Counted from the first letter of the stretch, positions 28,239 to 38,114 are shown. The stretch is 53,039 nucleotides of DNA from CAZTHC01 sp964613425 (GCA_964613425.1 CAZTHC010000001.1:1-53039); one strand, 5' to 3'. Numbers and translations are program-made. Notes: generated by a model from the letters alone, not told the origin.

Positions 28239-28469
28239 CTAAAAGTAGTGAATTACGACTCCATCAATGGAATCAAACTCACCAGAAGAAGAAATTACAG
28301 TTTTCACCTTTTCTTCTTCTTCAGTAGAGAGTCTTGTGTTTAAACTGATGTACAGTTTGTTCTGTCCACCAATTTCGGAGATGCTCATTCCTCCGATAAT
28401 CCCAAGCTCTCTTAACTTTGGACCAAGTGAGTTCACTATGACAACTCGCTGTTTGTCATTAATAGTCAT
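28239..28469 (-). CDS. Orphan 76-aa soluble protein, unknown function
   Basis: I do not recognise this protein. It is small and soluble, with no membrane segment or cysteine, and has an acidic stretch (STEEEEKVKTVISSSGE) before a short hydrophobic end. A strong AAAGGAGG lies 8 nt before the ATG. Like the orphan gene at 24807 it stands alone, with its own promoter, a palindrome just after the -10 and a strong terminator, and it is richer in G/C than its neighbours. It has no CGG codon. A shared origin or control with the 24807 gene is inference from architecture, not from alignment. Confidence 0.55.
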   Translation of the reverse strand: MTINDKQRVVIVNSLGPKLRELGIIGGMSISEIGGQNKLYISLNTRLSTEEEEKVKTVISSSGEFDSIDGVVIHYF

Positions 28470-28510
28470 GCCACTTGCCTCCTTTAAAGTCTCTCTTAAA
28501 AATATGTAAA

Positions 28511-28563
28511 CGTATTTTTCAATACGGTAAAAGAATTATAACATATTTGTAATTTTTTGTCAA
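28511..28563 (-). promoter_or_regulatory. Promoter and palindrome of the orphan 76-aa gene
   Basis: On the minus strand TTGACA (28558-28563) and TATAAT (28535-28540) are 17 nt apart. A perfect CGTATT-n4-AATACG inverted repeat (28511-28526) follows the -10 by about 8 nt, in operator position. Confidence 0.7.
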
Positions 28564-28635
28564 TCGTTTACATAATTTTTTTTGCAGATTTATGTAATAT
28601 GTCCCGCATTTTTATAATTTTGTAATTTTATTTGC

Positions 28636-28657
28636 GGGTCGTCGAGGACGCCGACCC
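28636..28657. repeat. Intergenic palindromic repeat, family A copy 2
   Basis: Arms GGGTCGTCG and CGCCGACCC flank an AGGA loop, and the repeat is followed by CCTACAATTTGCAATG. It lies between the Ca/Na antiporter gene and the orphan 76-aa gene. Confidence 0.9.
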
Positions 28658-28717
28658 CCTACAATTTGCAATGTATTTCATTTGCATTTTTATCACGGTA
28701 ATAGATGAACCCTTACA

Positions 28718-29674
28718 TTATCCAGTAAATGTTACTAAACTAATCATATATATTGCATATATTGTTATAAATGTTAATCCATTTGCTCTTGTCATTTCTT
28801 TTTTCTTTCCTATAAACGGAAATAATGCTAATAACAAACTTCCCATTAATAGTATTATAATATCATTATTATACTCTGTTGAATATTGAATTGGATTTAA
28901 TATTGCTGAAACCCCAACAATTAAAAATATATTAAATATTTGTGAGCCTAATACGTTTCCTATTGCCATATCTGTTTCTCCTTTTATTGTTGCCGTTATT
29001 GATGTAATTAATTCTGGCAATGATGTACTAAATGCTATTACTGTTAAGCTTATGAGCTGCTGACTTATTCCAAATCCTACCGCAATTTCTACAGAACTAT
29101 CAACAACAAGGTCTCCTCCAATTTTTAGTCCAACAATTCCTAAACTAACATATAATATTGATTTCCACACATTTATGTTGTTCTTAATTTCGATTTCTTT
29201 TATATTACTCTTTTTTGACATTGCAATATTATATAATATAAATAAAATACAAAAAATTAGTAATATAAATCCTTCTTTTTTTGTTATTACATTTGATATT
29301 TCATTTGTTCCATTTATACAAAAATATAATAAAATTGCTGTTGCAAATATTGTTACTGGATTTTCTATCAATTTTGTCTGTTTTTGAAATACTAATGGTT
29401 TAATAATAGCACACACACCAAGTATAAAAAACAAATTTGCTAAATTGCTTCCTACAACATTTCCTATTGCAATATCTGAATGACCTTCTACAGCTGCAAC
29501 AGAGCTTACAATTAATTCTGGCATAGAAGTTCCTATTGAAACTATTGTAAGTCCTATAACAATTTCTGGTATATGAAACCTTTTAGCTATATTACTTGCA
29601 CCTTCTACTAAAAAATCTGCACCTTTAATTAATAAAAGGAAACCTAAAATTATTAAGATAATTTGTAGTATCAT
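28718..29674 (-). CDS. Sodium/calcium exchanger family protein (CaxA/YrbG type)
   Basis: This 318-aa membrane antiporter has ten or so hydrophobic segments arranged as two inverted halves. The alpha-repeats are seen as GLTIVSIGTSMPELIVS with GNVVGSNLANLFFILG in the first half, and SLTVIAFSTSLPELITS with GNVLGSQIFNIFLIVG in the second. The acidic residues in the PEL motifs bind the cation. It stands alone between spoIVA's terminator and a repeat element. Confidence 0.92.
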   Translation of the reverse strand: MILQIILIILGFLLLIKGADFLVEGASNIAKRFHIPEIVIGLTIVSIGTSMPELIVSSVAAVEGHSDIAIGNVVGSNLANLFFILGVCAIIKPLVFQKQTKLIENPVTIFATAILLYFCINGTNEISNVITKKEGFILLIFCILFILYNIAMSKKSNIKEIEIKNNINVWKSILYVSLGIVGLKIGGDLVVDSSVEIAVGFGISQQLISLTVIAFSTSLPELITSITATIKGETDMAIGNVLGSQIFNIFLIVGVSAILNPIQYSTEYNNDIIILLMGSLLLALFPFIGKKKEMTRANGLTFITIYAIYMISLVTFTG

Positions 29675-29691
29675 CTTTCTCTCCTCTTAGC

Positions 29692-29748
29692 AAAAATACA
29701 CCATTTAACATTAAACATTATTCTGTCTAATATTTATGGTGTATTTTT
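29692..29748 (-). terminator. Terminator after spoIVA
   Basis: Outer arms AAAAATACACCAT (29692-29704) and ATGGTGTATTTTT (29736-29748) are perfectly complementary around an AT-rich loop. Confidence 0.8.
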
Positions 29749-29769
29749 ATTACATAATATATTTTGCTC

Positions 29770-31248
29770 TTATAATATTATACAAATTAAGCCTCCGCTT
29801 CCCTCGTTTATTATTCTTTCTAATGTTTCTTGTAGTTTAAATTGTGCATCCTCTGGCATTTTATATAATTTATTTTGTAATCCTTCATTTACTAGTTCGT
29901 GCAAGCTCTTTCCAAATATATTAGATTCCCATATTTTCTTTGGATCACTTTCGAATTCAGATAACAAATAATTTACTAATTCTTCAGACTGTTTTTCACT
30001 TCCCACAATTGGAGATACTTCTGTTTCTATTTCTGCTCTTATCATATGTATAGATGGAGCTTTTGCTTTTAATTTTACTCCAAATCTTGAACCTTGTTTT
30101 ACCATTTCTGGTTCATCTAAAATTAATTCATCCATAGTTGGATTAACAATTCCATATCCTTTATTTTTCACTTCATTTAATGCATAGGCAATTTTGTCAT
30201 ACTCTTTTTTTACATTTGCAAAATTTATAATTGTTGCAAATAAGTCTCCTTCATTTTCAACTTCTACACCCGTAATTTCTGTTAATACTTTATAGAAAAG
30301 ATTTTCTTTTAATAATATATTAACTGTTATTGAACCATTTCCTAAATTCATTTCTTCTATTGTACTATTTTCAATAACTTCTGAATTTTGTAATAAATCA
30401 ATTCCTGAATTTACTTCTTTTAAGATACTTATATCTTTAAATGATTCCTTTATTTGCTTATATAATTCTTCTTTTAAACTGTGACCATTTTGTAATCCAT
30501 CTACCCATTTAGGAAACTTTATATTTACTCTTTCTATTGGAAATTCATACAATATCTTTCCAAATATATCATTTACATCACTAGTATTTAATTTTGTACA
30601 ATCCATTGGGAGAATTGGCACTTTATATTTTTCTTCCAATTTTATTGCTAAATTTCTTGTGTAATCTGAATTTGGGTTACTCGTGTTCAATACTACTACA
30701 AATGGTTTATTTAAGTCCTTCAATTCGTTTACTACTCTTTCTTCTGCTTCTATATAATCTTCTCTTGGTATATCTGTTATTGTTCCATCTGTTGTTATTA
30801 ATATTCCTATTGTTGAATGCTCTTGAATGACTTTTTTCGTTCCTATTTCAGCTGCCTGCTCAAATGGTATTTGTTCTTCAAACCACGGAGTTTTAACCAT
30901 TCTTGGCATATCATCTTCCAAATATCCTATTGCATTATTTACTAAATATCCTACACAATCTACTAATCTTGTTTTCAATTTTAAGTTATTGCCTAATGTT
31001 ATTTCTATTGCTTCATTAGGAACAAACTTAGGTTCAGTTGTCATTATTGTTTTACCTGCTGCACTTTGTGGTAATTCGTCTCTAGCCCTTTGCTTTTTAT
31101 AAGAATTTTCTATATTAGGAATAACTAATAAATCCATAAAATTCTTAATAAACGTAGACTTTCCAGTTCGCACCGGTCCTACAACCCCTACATATATATC
31201 TCCATTGGTTCTATCTGCAATGTCTTGATATATTTCTAAATTTTCCAT
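29770..31248 (-). CDS. spoIVA: Stage IV sporulation protein A (spore coat ATPase)
   Basis: SpoIVA is a polymerising ATPase that forms the basement layer of the spore coat on the forespore surface. It has Walker A VGPVRTGKSTFIKNFMD near residue 25, an RLVDCVGY Walker B-like segment, and TDGTITDIPREDY, which is characteristic of the family. The conserved C-terminus ends GSGGLICIIL. The length of 492 aa is typical. It is divergent from gerAA, and GGAGGTAAAAG precedes the start. Sigma-E control is expected from family knowledge, but I could not assign a sigma-E box with confidence. Confidence 0.97.
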   Translation of the reverse strand: MENLEIYQDIADRTNGDIYVGVVGPVRTGKSTFIKNFMDLLVIPNIENSYKKQRARDELPQSAAGKTIMTTEPKFVPNEAIEITLGNNLKLKTRLVDCVGYLVNNAIGYLEDDMPRMVKTPWFEEQIPFEQAAEIGTKKVIQEHSTIGILITTDGTITDIPREDYIEAEERVVNELKDLNKPFVVVLNTSNPNSDYTRNLAIKLEEKYKVPILPMDCTKLNTSDVNDIFGKILYEFPIERVNIKFPKWVDGLQNGHSLKEELYKQIKESFKDISILKEVNSGIDLLQNSEVIENSTIEEMNLGNGSITVNILLKENLFYKVLTEITGVEVENEGDLFATIINFANVKKEYDKIAYALNEVKNKGYGIVNPTMDELILDEPEMVKQGSRFGVKLKAKAPSIHMIRAEIETEVSPIVGSEKQSEELVNYLLSEFESDPKKIWESNIFGKSLHELVNEGLQNKLYKMPEDAQFKLQETLERIINEGSGGLICIIL

Positions 31249-31373
31249 AATAACTTTTACCTCCTAAAAAAATGTTTGTACAATTCAACTTTAATTAATG
31301 TATATTTACTTATTCATCTTTTTATTACTAATTTTAATGGATATTTTTATAAATTTTAGAAAATAATATATTT

Positions 31374-33067
31374 ATGAATGCAAGTGTAAAAAAAGTTTTA
31401 TTAAATTTATTCACATATCAAAAGAATTCTAGTTATAATTTCTCATTACCAGATGAATCCAAAATTGAAGACGTTCAACTTGATAATTTTGAAAATACTG
31501 TTTCTAATGATATTTCTGAAAATTTAAAAATTATAAAAATTAAATATAATACTCTAATTAATAGTGATATTCAACTTCGTGAATTTACATTACTATCTAA
31601 TAATATTAAATATAAAGCTTTTTTAGTATATATTGATGGAATGGTAAATGATAAAAATATCAATGATTCTATATTAAAACCTTTAATGCTTAGAAATAAA
31701 GCAAATACTTATACAAATAATAAAAAGGAAATTAAGCTTAAAAACAATGTTATTATTAGAAAAATTAAGAGAAATAATAATCTAGAAAATTATATTTCTG
31801 AATGCTTATTACCTCAGAATAGTATTAAAAAACTTACTAATTATAATGATATATTATTAGAAATAAATTCACGGAAATTGTGCTATTTTTGTAGATACTT
31901 TAAACATTGCTTTTTGTACAGAAAGTAAAGGTTTTAAACAAAGAAGTATAGACACACCAAATAATGAAATTGTAATTAGGGGTTCACAAGAAGCTTTTGT
32001 AGAATCTATTAGGACAAATACTTCTATGCTAAGAAGAATCGTAAATAATGAAGATTTAATAATCGAAAATTCTAATGTTGGTAAAATAACTAAAACTAAA
32101 ATTGCAATTTGCTATATGAAAAATATAACTAATAACGATTTAATTGCTGAAGTAAAATTTAGAATTAACAATTTAAATGTTGATTACTTGTTTTCTTCTG
32201 GACAACTTGAGCAATTAATACAAGATAGTGGAAATAGTATGTTTCCACAAATTTTAGCAACTGAAAGGCCAGATAAAGCTGCAATTAATTTATTAGAAGG
32301 TAGAGTTATTGTTTTAGTTAATGGTAGCCCTTTCTGTTTAATAATGCCTGCTGTATTAGTAGATTTTCTCTCTTCTCCTGAAGACCTAAACTTAAAATAT
32401 CAATTTTCTAATTTATTAAAAATTGTTAGAATGATTGCTGCATTTTTAGCACTATTACTTCCAGGATTGTATGTTGCTATAACAAGTTATCATCACGAAC
32501 TAATTCCAACGGAATTACTGTTTGCAATAGCAACTTCTAGAGAAGCTGTACCTTTTCCTGTTATTATTGAAATTTTAGTTATGGAAATTTCATTTGAACT
32601 TCTTAGAGAAGCAGGGCTTCGTGTTCCATCTCCTATTGGTCCAACTATAGGAATTGTTCGGAGCTTTAATTCTAGGCGAAGCGGCTGTTAGTGCAAATTT
32701 AGTTAGTCCTATACTAATTATTATTGTAGCAATAACCGGTATGTGTTCTTTTGCAATACCGGATTTCTCTATTAATTTTACTTTAAGAATTTATAGATTT
32801 GTGTATATAATTTTAGGATATATTGCAGGTTTTTTAGGTATAGCACTAGGACTATTCGTTCAACTATGCATTTTATGCAGTTTGAAATCTTTTGGAGCAC
32901 CATATATTACTAATGTTGATTTACACAATAATACTAGAAGCATAATTGCATATTTTATTAGACCTATTTGGAAAAGAGAAAAAAAAGCATATTTTATTAA
33001 TTCAAAAAAGACTTATTCTCAAGATAGAATTAGCATGGAGTGGAAAAAAAGTAAAGGAGGAAATTAA
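31374..33067 (+). CDS. gerAA: Spore germination protein GerAA-like, with two +1 frameshifts at CGG
   Basis: This is the A subunit of a GerA-type germinant receptor. It reads in three successive frames. Frame 1 (166 codons) is the N-terminal soluble domain ending LLEINS. CGG at 31872-31874 is skipped by one base, and frame 2 (262 codons) continues GNCAIFVDTLNIAF, PDKAAINLLEGRVIVLVNG and the first membrane segments. CGG at 32659-32661 is skipped by one base, and frame 3 continues GALILGEAAVSANLVSP to the end. The total is about 563 aa. All family landmarks are in order and none is missing. The start has only a weak ribosome site. gerAB starts 3 nt after its stop. Confidence 0.88.
31872..31874 (+). 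other. CGG +1 recoding site 1 in gerAA
   Basis: The zero-frame codons are TCA CGG AAA and end at a TAA 17 codons later. The family reading is TCA, (C), GGA, AAT, TGT, giving NSGNCAIFVDT, with the Gly followed by the conserved FVD segment. Confidence 0.85.
32659..32661 (+). other. CGG +1 recoding site 2 in gerAA
   Basis: The zero-frame codons are GTT CGG AGC and end at a TAG 10 codons later. The family reading is GTT, (C), GGA, GCT, giving GPTIGIVGALILGEAAV, the best-conserved membrane motif of GerAA proteins. Confidence 0.88.
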
Positions 33068-33070
33068 AAC

Positions 33071-34168
33071 TTGAATAAAAAAATAGGAACATTAGAAGCT
33101 GTTTTTCTTGTTGTGATTATTATGACAAATAAATTAATACTTAATCTTCCAAAAAGAATAATATTGAGCACAGGTTCTTCTGCATGGCTAAATACTATTT
33201 ATATTAGTGTTATTGCTATATTATTTACTTTACTATTAATTAAACTTTTTAAAAGGTTCGAAGGTTATGACTTTTTGGATATTTGCAATTTTTTAGGTGG
33301 TAAATATTTAAAAATATTTGCTGGTATTTTATTTATGATACTTCTTATTACCGTTCCTATTCTTATATTAAGAGACTTTTCTGAAAGTTTACAATTAATT
33401 TATTATAAGAACTCACCTATTTCATATATAGTTTTTATATTTGTACTTGGAGCTGTAATTGCTAACAAATTTGATTTCAAAGGAATTGTAAAAACGAATT
33501 TAATTTTAGTTCCTTTTCTTTTAATAAGCATAATAATTTTATTTTTTGCTAGTTCAAGAAACTTTGAAATTGAACGTTTATTTCCTATTTTAGGCTATGG
33601 AGTTAATAAAACATTTCTTGAAGGCATAACAAATATTTTCAGTTTTAGCATTATTACTTATTTACTGTTTCTTCCACCTGTCTTAAGTAAAGTTCAAGAT
33701 TTTAAAAAAGTGGCTATTATTTCAGTTGTAATCTCTGCTCTTTATTTGCTTATTTCAGTTACTTGTTTATTATTAGTTCTTCCATTTATACTTTCGACAA
33801 ATGAACCTATATCAATATATTTACTAACAAGAACTATAGAATTCGGAAGATTTTTTCAAAGGGTTGATGCTCTTTTCTTACTTATTTGGATGATATCTAC
33901 TCTTTCATATATAAGTATTTCGTTAAATTTTCTTTTATATATTTTTAGAAAAATTACAAATATTGAAAATGGTCAATACTTAGCATATTGTTTTGGTGCA
34001 ATATTTTTTGGTACTTGCTTAATTCCTGAAAATACTGCACAATTTAATATTTTTGTTGACTTATTTTTTAAATATACTGTAATAATTATTGTTTTTATAT
34101 TTAGTTTTTCAATTTTATTTTTAGCAAATCATAAAAAGAAAAAATTAGAAAGTAGGTTAAATAATTAA
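33071..34168 (+). CDS. gerAB: Spore germination protein GerAB-like
   Basis: This 365-aa protein belongs to the APC-superfamily GerAB group, the membrane subunit that binds germinant. About ten hydrophobic segments cover most of its length, starting GTLEAVFLVVIIMTNKLIL. It starts with TTG at 33071 after GGAGGAAA, whose last bases overlap the gerAA stop. It shares a base with the start of gerAC (ATG overlapping its TAA). Expression is expected in the forespore under sigma-G, though no promoter was identified. Confidence 0.88.
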   Translation: MNKKIGTLEAVFLVVIIMTNKLILNLPKRIILSTGSSAWLNTIYISVIAILFTLLLIKLFKRFEGYDFLDICNFLGGKYLKIFAGILFMILLITVPILILRDFSESLQLIYYKNSPISYIVFIFVLGAVIANKFDFKGIVKTNLILVPFLLISIIILFFASSRNFEIERLFPILGYGVNKTFLEGITNIFSFSIITYLLFLPPVLSKVQDFKKVAIISVVISALYLLISVTCLLLVLPFILSTNEPISIYLLTRTIEFGRFFQRVDALFLLIWMISTLSYISISLNFLLYIFRKITNIENGQYLAYCFGAIFFGTCLIPENTAQFNIFVDLFFKYTVIIIVFIFSFSILFLANHKKKKLESRLNN

Positions 34169-35391
34169 TGATTAAAAAAATATTAATATTTTTGATTATA
34201 ACTGTATTATTATTTAATCTTACTGGTTGTTATGATGCAAGAGGTATTGATGAACTTTCTTATGTTATTGCCATTGGAATAGACGAAGGTAAAAACAATA
34301 AAATTTATTTAACATTACAATTTGCTGCACCTAGCTCTGGTTCATCTTCTGGAAGTCAAGGAGGTACAGAAACTTCTTCTAGTGTTACTACTGTTGAATG
34401 TTCTTCTATTGATTCAGGATTAGCAATAATTAACAGTTATATAAGTAAACAAATTAATCTTTCGCACTGTAAGGTAATTGTAATTTCTGAAACTTTTGCT
34501 AGTAAAGGCATTTCCGAATACATTTCTACACTTGCAAATCACGTAGAAATCCGTCCTGACTGTAATGTAATTATTTCTAAATGTGATGCTAGAAATTTCA
34601 TAGCAAATAGTAAGCCCGTATTAGAAACATTATCTGCAAGATATTTTGAAACTTCATTTAAATCTAGTGAATATACTGGTTATACCTCACCTGTTGTTTT
34701 ATATAGTTTTTTTTCATCTATATTAGACACTTGCTCTGAAGCATATGCAATTTTAGGAGGTATAAATGTTGCACCAAATCACAAGACTAGCAGTACAGAT
34801 AATAATTATATGAATCAGGATTCTAGTTATACTTCTGGTGAAACACCTATCAGCAATGAAAGTATTCTTGAAACAACTGGTTTGGCTGTTTTTAAAGGAG
34901 ATAGACTTGTTGGTGAATTAAATGGTATCGAAACTATCTGTCACTTAATGCTCACAAATCATCTTAAAAATTGTACGATAAGCATTCCTAGTCCTATTGA
35001 GCTTAATAATACAATTGATTTATATCTTAGCAGAAAAAATAGCACAAAAAATGATGTTTCTCTAGTAAACAATACTCCTTATATAACTTCGTCTGTATCG
35101 TTAACAGGTTTTGGATTATCTTCAAATATAGATTACAACTCAACCGAAAACTTAAAGCTTATAGAACAATATGCATGTAGCTATATAAAAGAACAAATAA
35201 CTTCTTACTTATATAAAACATCTAAAAGCTACAAAGCAGATATTGTAGGATTTGGTAAAAATGCACTTACTAATTACTTAACTTGGGATGAGTGGATTGC
35301 CTCAAATTGGCTTGATAACTATGAAAATTCATTTTTTGATGTAACTGTTAATGTTGATATTACTTCTGGTTATTTATTTAATAAAACTTAG
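34168..35391 (+). CDS. gerAC: Spore germination lipoprotein GerAC-like
   Basis: This 407-aa lipoprotein has signal peptide MIKKILIFLIITVLLFNLTGC, with lipobox LTGC. The mature start YDARGIDELSYVIAIGIDE is the family hallmark (usually D-x-R-E-I-x-x-L). A Ser-rich stretch follows near residue 60. GerAC subunits sit on the outer face of the spore inner membrane. It is the third gene of the gerA operon and overlaps gerAB by 1 nt. Confidence 0.9.
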   Translation: MIKKILIFLIITVLLFNLTGCYDARGIDELSYVIAIGIDEGKNNKIYLTLQFAAPSSGSSSGSQGGTETSSSVTTVECSSIDSGLAIINSYISKQINLSHCKVIVISETFASKGISEYISTLANHVEIRPDCNVIISKCDARNFIANSKPVLETLSARYFETSFKSSEYTGYTSPVVLYSFFSSILDTCSEAYAILGGINVAPNHKTSSTDNNYMNQDSSYTSGETPISNESILETTGLAVFKGDRLVGELNGIETICHLMLTNHLKNCTISIPSPIELNNTIDLYLSRKNSTKNDVSLVNNTPYITSSVSLTGFGLSSNIDYNSTENLKLIEQYACSYIKEQITSYLYKTSKSYKADIVGFGKNALTNYLTWDEWIASNWLDNYENSFFDVTVNVDITSGYLFNKT

Positions 35392-35403
35392 ATTGGAGAA
35401 CTT

Positions 35404-35568
35404 ATGAAATTTTTTTTATTAATCTTATCTGTTTGGATATTTATTAAAACCATAAGCTATGGGATTTTTGAAATTAAAACAAATAAAAATAAGCCAGGTG
35501 GTATTGCCATATTTTTTATAGCAACCATTGGCTTAATTTTACCTAATTTAATGAATTTTCTTCGTTAA
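35404..35568 (+). CDS. 54-aa two-segment membrane protein at the end of the gerA operon
   Basis: This short gene has TTGGAGAA 5 nt before its ATG and lies 12 nt after gerAC. Its product has two hydrophobic segments (FFLLILSVWIFIKTI and IAIFFIATIGLILP) joined by a basic loop. Small membrane proteins of this kind (GerD/GerX-like accessory, or short GerKD-like) are known near gerA operons, but I cannot assign it. Its 3' end overlaps the converging rnr gene by 26 nt. Confidence 0.6.
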   Translation: MKFFLLILSVWIFIKTISYGIFEIKTNKNKPGGIAIFFIATIGLILPNLMNFLR

Positions 35569-37522
35569 TAACTACTCTTTTAAAATTTATTTGCTTTAAA
35601 GCTTTATTTGCTTCTGTAACTTGTATTGTAATTTTATCGCCTATCTTAAATACTTCTTTTGTTCTTTCTCCTATTAATTGTTTTCTATCTTCATCATAAA
35701 TATAATATTCTCTTCCTAAATCATCAAATCGAATCATACCTTCTACTGTGTTTTCAAGCTCTACAAAAATTCCAAATGAAGTAATACTTGAAATTATTCC
35801 TTCATATATTTCTCCAATTTTATTTTGCATAAATTCAGCTTTTTTAATGTATTCAGCTTCTCTTTCTGCTTTTTGTGCGACCTTTTCTCTTTCAGATGAA
35901 CTATCTGCATATTTTTTAGCTTGTTCTTCAAATTTATCTTTTGTTAATTCATCTAAGTTATAATTACTATTAATATATTTTGAAATTACTCTGTGTATAA
36001 ATAAATCTGGATATCTTCTTATCGGAGATGTAAAGTGACAGTAAAATTTACTAGCTAAACCAAAATGTCCTTTATTCTCGTTTTCATATCTTGCAAGTTT
36101 TAAAGTTCTCAAAACCAAGTTTGAAATTACTCTTTCTTCTGGTTTGTCTTTTATTTCATTCAACACCTCTGAAAAAGCTTTTGGATGTATATTATCCTTA
36201 GTTGCTTTTACTCTATAACCTAAATTGAACAAAAATTTATTCAATTCATCTACTTTTTCCATATCTGGTATTTCGTGCACCCTATAAATAAATGGTGCTT
36301 CTAACCAGAAAAATTTTTCTGCAATTTGCTCATTGGCTTTTAACATAAATTGTTCTATTATCTCATTTGCTGGAGTTATTTCATATTTTTTTACATCTAT
36401 TGCAATTCCATTTTCGTCTAATATAATTTTACTTTCTGGTATATCTAAATCTAAGCTTCCTTCATGTAATCTTTTTTCTTTTAATATGTCACTTAATTCC
36501 TTCATTAATTTAAAATGCTTTATATAGTCTTTGTATTCAATAAACTCTACTGGTACATTATTTTCATCTAAGTTAATAAGTTTAGCTACAACATTATATG
36601 TCATTCTTTTTGTAACATTTATTACACCTTTGTATATGTTTGAAGATATTACATTACCTTTTTTATCGATTTCCATTGTAATAGATAATGTTAGTCTATC
36701 TGTCCCTACATTCAAGCTACAAATGCCATTAGAAAGCTTTACAGGTAACATTGGTATAACTCTATCAAACATATACACACTTGTCCCTCTATAAATTGCT
36801 TCTGCATTTATAGTGCTTCCTTCTTTAACATAATTACTAACATCTGCAATATGAACACTTAAAACATAATTATCATCTGCAGTTTTTTCAACACAAACAG
36901 CATCATCTAAATCTTTAGCATCTTCTCCATCTATTGTGAAAATTTCTTTATTACGTAAGTCTGTTCTACCCTTTAAATCCTTTAAATCTATTTCTGTTGG
37001 AACATATTCTAATTCTTTAGTAACACTATCTGGAAAATCAGATGGTAAACCAAATTCCTTAATAACACTTAGCATATCTACACCTGCTGCATTAACATTT
37101 CCCAATACTTCTTTAATTTCACCTTCTGCTTTTTTCCCTTTTTCCGGATACTTTAATATTTTTACAACTACTTTTTGATTATCACTTATTTTTTTAGAAT
37201 TAGATTTTGAAATATAAATATCTGTACCAAATTTTTTATCATCTGGAATAACAAAACCAAAATTTCTACTTTTTTTGAAAGTTCCAACCATTTCATCTTT
37301 ATTATGGCTTAAGATTTTTATTATCTTTCCCTCCATATTTTTACCATTTTGCGCAGTTTTAAAAACACAAACTTCAACTTCATCTTCATTTAAAGCCCCT
37401 TTAGTATTTTTAGGTGCTATAAAAATTTCTTTTTCTTCGTTTGGAATTTTTATAAATCCATAACCTTTTGAATTTGCATTAAATATTCCAGTTAAATTTT
37501 TATTATCTTTTCTTTTTTTCAT
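35543..37522 (-). CDS. rnr: Ribonuclease R
   Basis: RNase R is a processive 3'-5' exoribonuclease for structured RNA. Two N-terminal cold-shock/OB domains (GYGFIKIPNEEKEIFIAP and NFGFVIPDDKKFGTDIYI) come first. The RNB catalytic domain contains FTIDGEDAKDLDDAVCVE with its metal-binding aspartates, and a C-terminal S1 domain starts near GEIYEGIISSITSFGIFVE. I chose the ATG at 37522 (about 659 aa) because an AAAGGG site lies 7 nt before it, which the longer ATG at 37537 lacks. It follows secG as in many Firmicutes. Confidence 0.94.
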   Translation of the reverse strand: MKKRKDNKNLTGIFNANSKGYGFIKIPNEEKEIFIAPKNTKGALNEDEVEVCVFKTAQNGKNMEGKIIKILSHNKDEMVGTFKKSRNFGFVIPDDKKFGTDIYISKSNSKKISDNQKVVVKILKYPEKGKKAEGEIKEVLGNVNAAGVDMLSVIKEFGLPSDFPDSVTKELEYVPTEIDLKDLKGRTDLRNKEIFTIDGEDAKDLDDAVCVEKTADDNYVLSVHIADVSNYVKEGSTINAEAIYRGTSVYMFDRVIPMLPVKLSNGICSLNVGTDRLTLSITMEIDKKGNVISSNIYKGVINVTKRMTYNVVAKLINLDENNVPVEFIEYKDYIKHFKLMKELSDILKEKRLHEGSLDLDIPESKIILDENGIAIDVKKYEITPANEIIEQFMLKANEQIAEKFFWLEAPFIYRVHEIPDMEKVDELNKFLFNLGYRVKATKDNIHPKAFSEVLNEIKDKPEERVISNLVLRTLKLARYENENKGHFGLASKFYCHFTSPIRRYPDLFIHRVISKYINSNYNLDELTKDKFEEQAKKYADSSSEREKVAQKAEREAEYIKKAEFMQNKIGEIYEGIISSITSFGIFVELENTVEGMIRFDDLGREYYIYDEDRKQLIGERTKEVFKIGDKITIQVTEANKALKQINFKRVVINEENSLN

Positions 37523-37554
37523 TTTTAACCCTTTCATTTTAGTAGAGATTCTTC

Positions 37555-37645
37555 AAAAACTCATCCTTGTAGCTTGACTCAGAATGACATTTATTCGTTG
37601 TCATGTTGAGCAAAACAAAGTGAAGTCGAAATATCTTAAAATTTC
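37555..37645. repeat. Intergenic repeat, family B (inverted copy)
   Basis: TTGACTCAGAATGACAT is followed by a stretch whose reverse complement reads ATTTCGACTTCAC, then GCTCAACATGACA. It matches, in the opposite orientation, elements near 42630, 47290 and 51940. Confidence 0.7.
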
Positions 37646-37686
37646 TAATGAATTTTTCATTTATACTCTTTATACTTAAAAATAAT

Positions 37687-37735
37687 GGGCGGTAAATTTC
37701 AATCTCTTTTGCAAAGAAATTTTAAAAAACCGCCC
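37687..37735 (-). terminator. Hairpin/terminator after secG
   Basis: GGGCGGT (37687-37693) pairs with ACCGCCC (37729-37735), with a second inner pairing AAATTTC/GAAATTT. An A-rich left flank gives a U-rich tail on the minus strand. Confidence 0.65.
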
Positions 37736-37756
37736 TTTATTATTATTTACTTTTAA

Positions 37757-38008
37757 TTAAATTACATACAAAATTCCTAAAGCAATTGTTAATATTGCAA
37801 AAACTATACCTAAAATAATTGTCCATTTTTTTAACATTCCTTCTTTAGTTCTACCTTTGTTTTTTTCATAAAAACTATCTGAAGAAGAACCTCCTACTAT
37901 TGCACCAGATGCTCCTGCATCTTCCTTAGATTGAATCATAGCTAATACTGTTAGAACCAAGCATACTAGTATATAAATTCCTATTAATATATATTTTAAA
38001 ATTTCCAT
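37757..38008 (-). CDS. secG: Protein translocase subunit SecG
   Basis: This 83-aa membrane protein has two hydrophobic segments (about residues 3-23 and 63-83). The conserved stretch LAMIQSKEDAGASGAIVGG lies between them, the SecG signature where most have QxxKxxGL. It belongs to the SecYEG channel. It lies directly upstream of rnr, the usual Firmicutes order. The ribosome site is AGGAGGG. Confidence 0.92.
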   Translation of the reverse strand: MEILKYILIGIYILVCLVLTVLAMIQSKEDAGASGAIVGGSSSDSFYEKNKGRTKEGMLKKWTIILGIVFAILTIALGILYVI

Positions 38009-38114
38009 TAATATTCCCTCCTGTTTTTCTTTCGATAACGTTTAATATTGTAGCATATAAATATTAAAAAAGCAAACAATTTGCAAAATATTTTTTTTAT
38101 AGTATAATGTTTAT

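Noticed and set aside
31374..33067. gerAA as three separate small genes
   Set aside because: The second and third frames have no start codon with a ribosome site near the break, and each continues the family alignment directly at the CGG.
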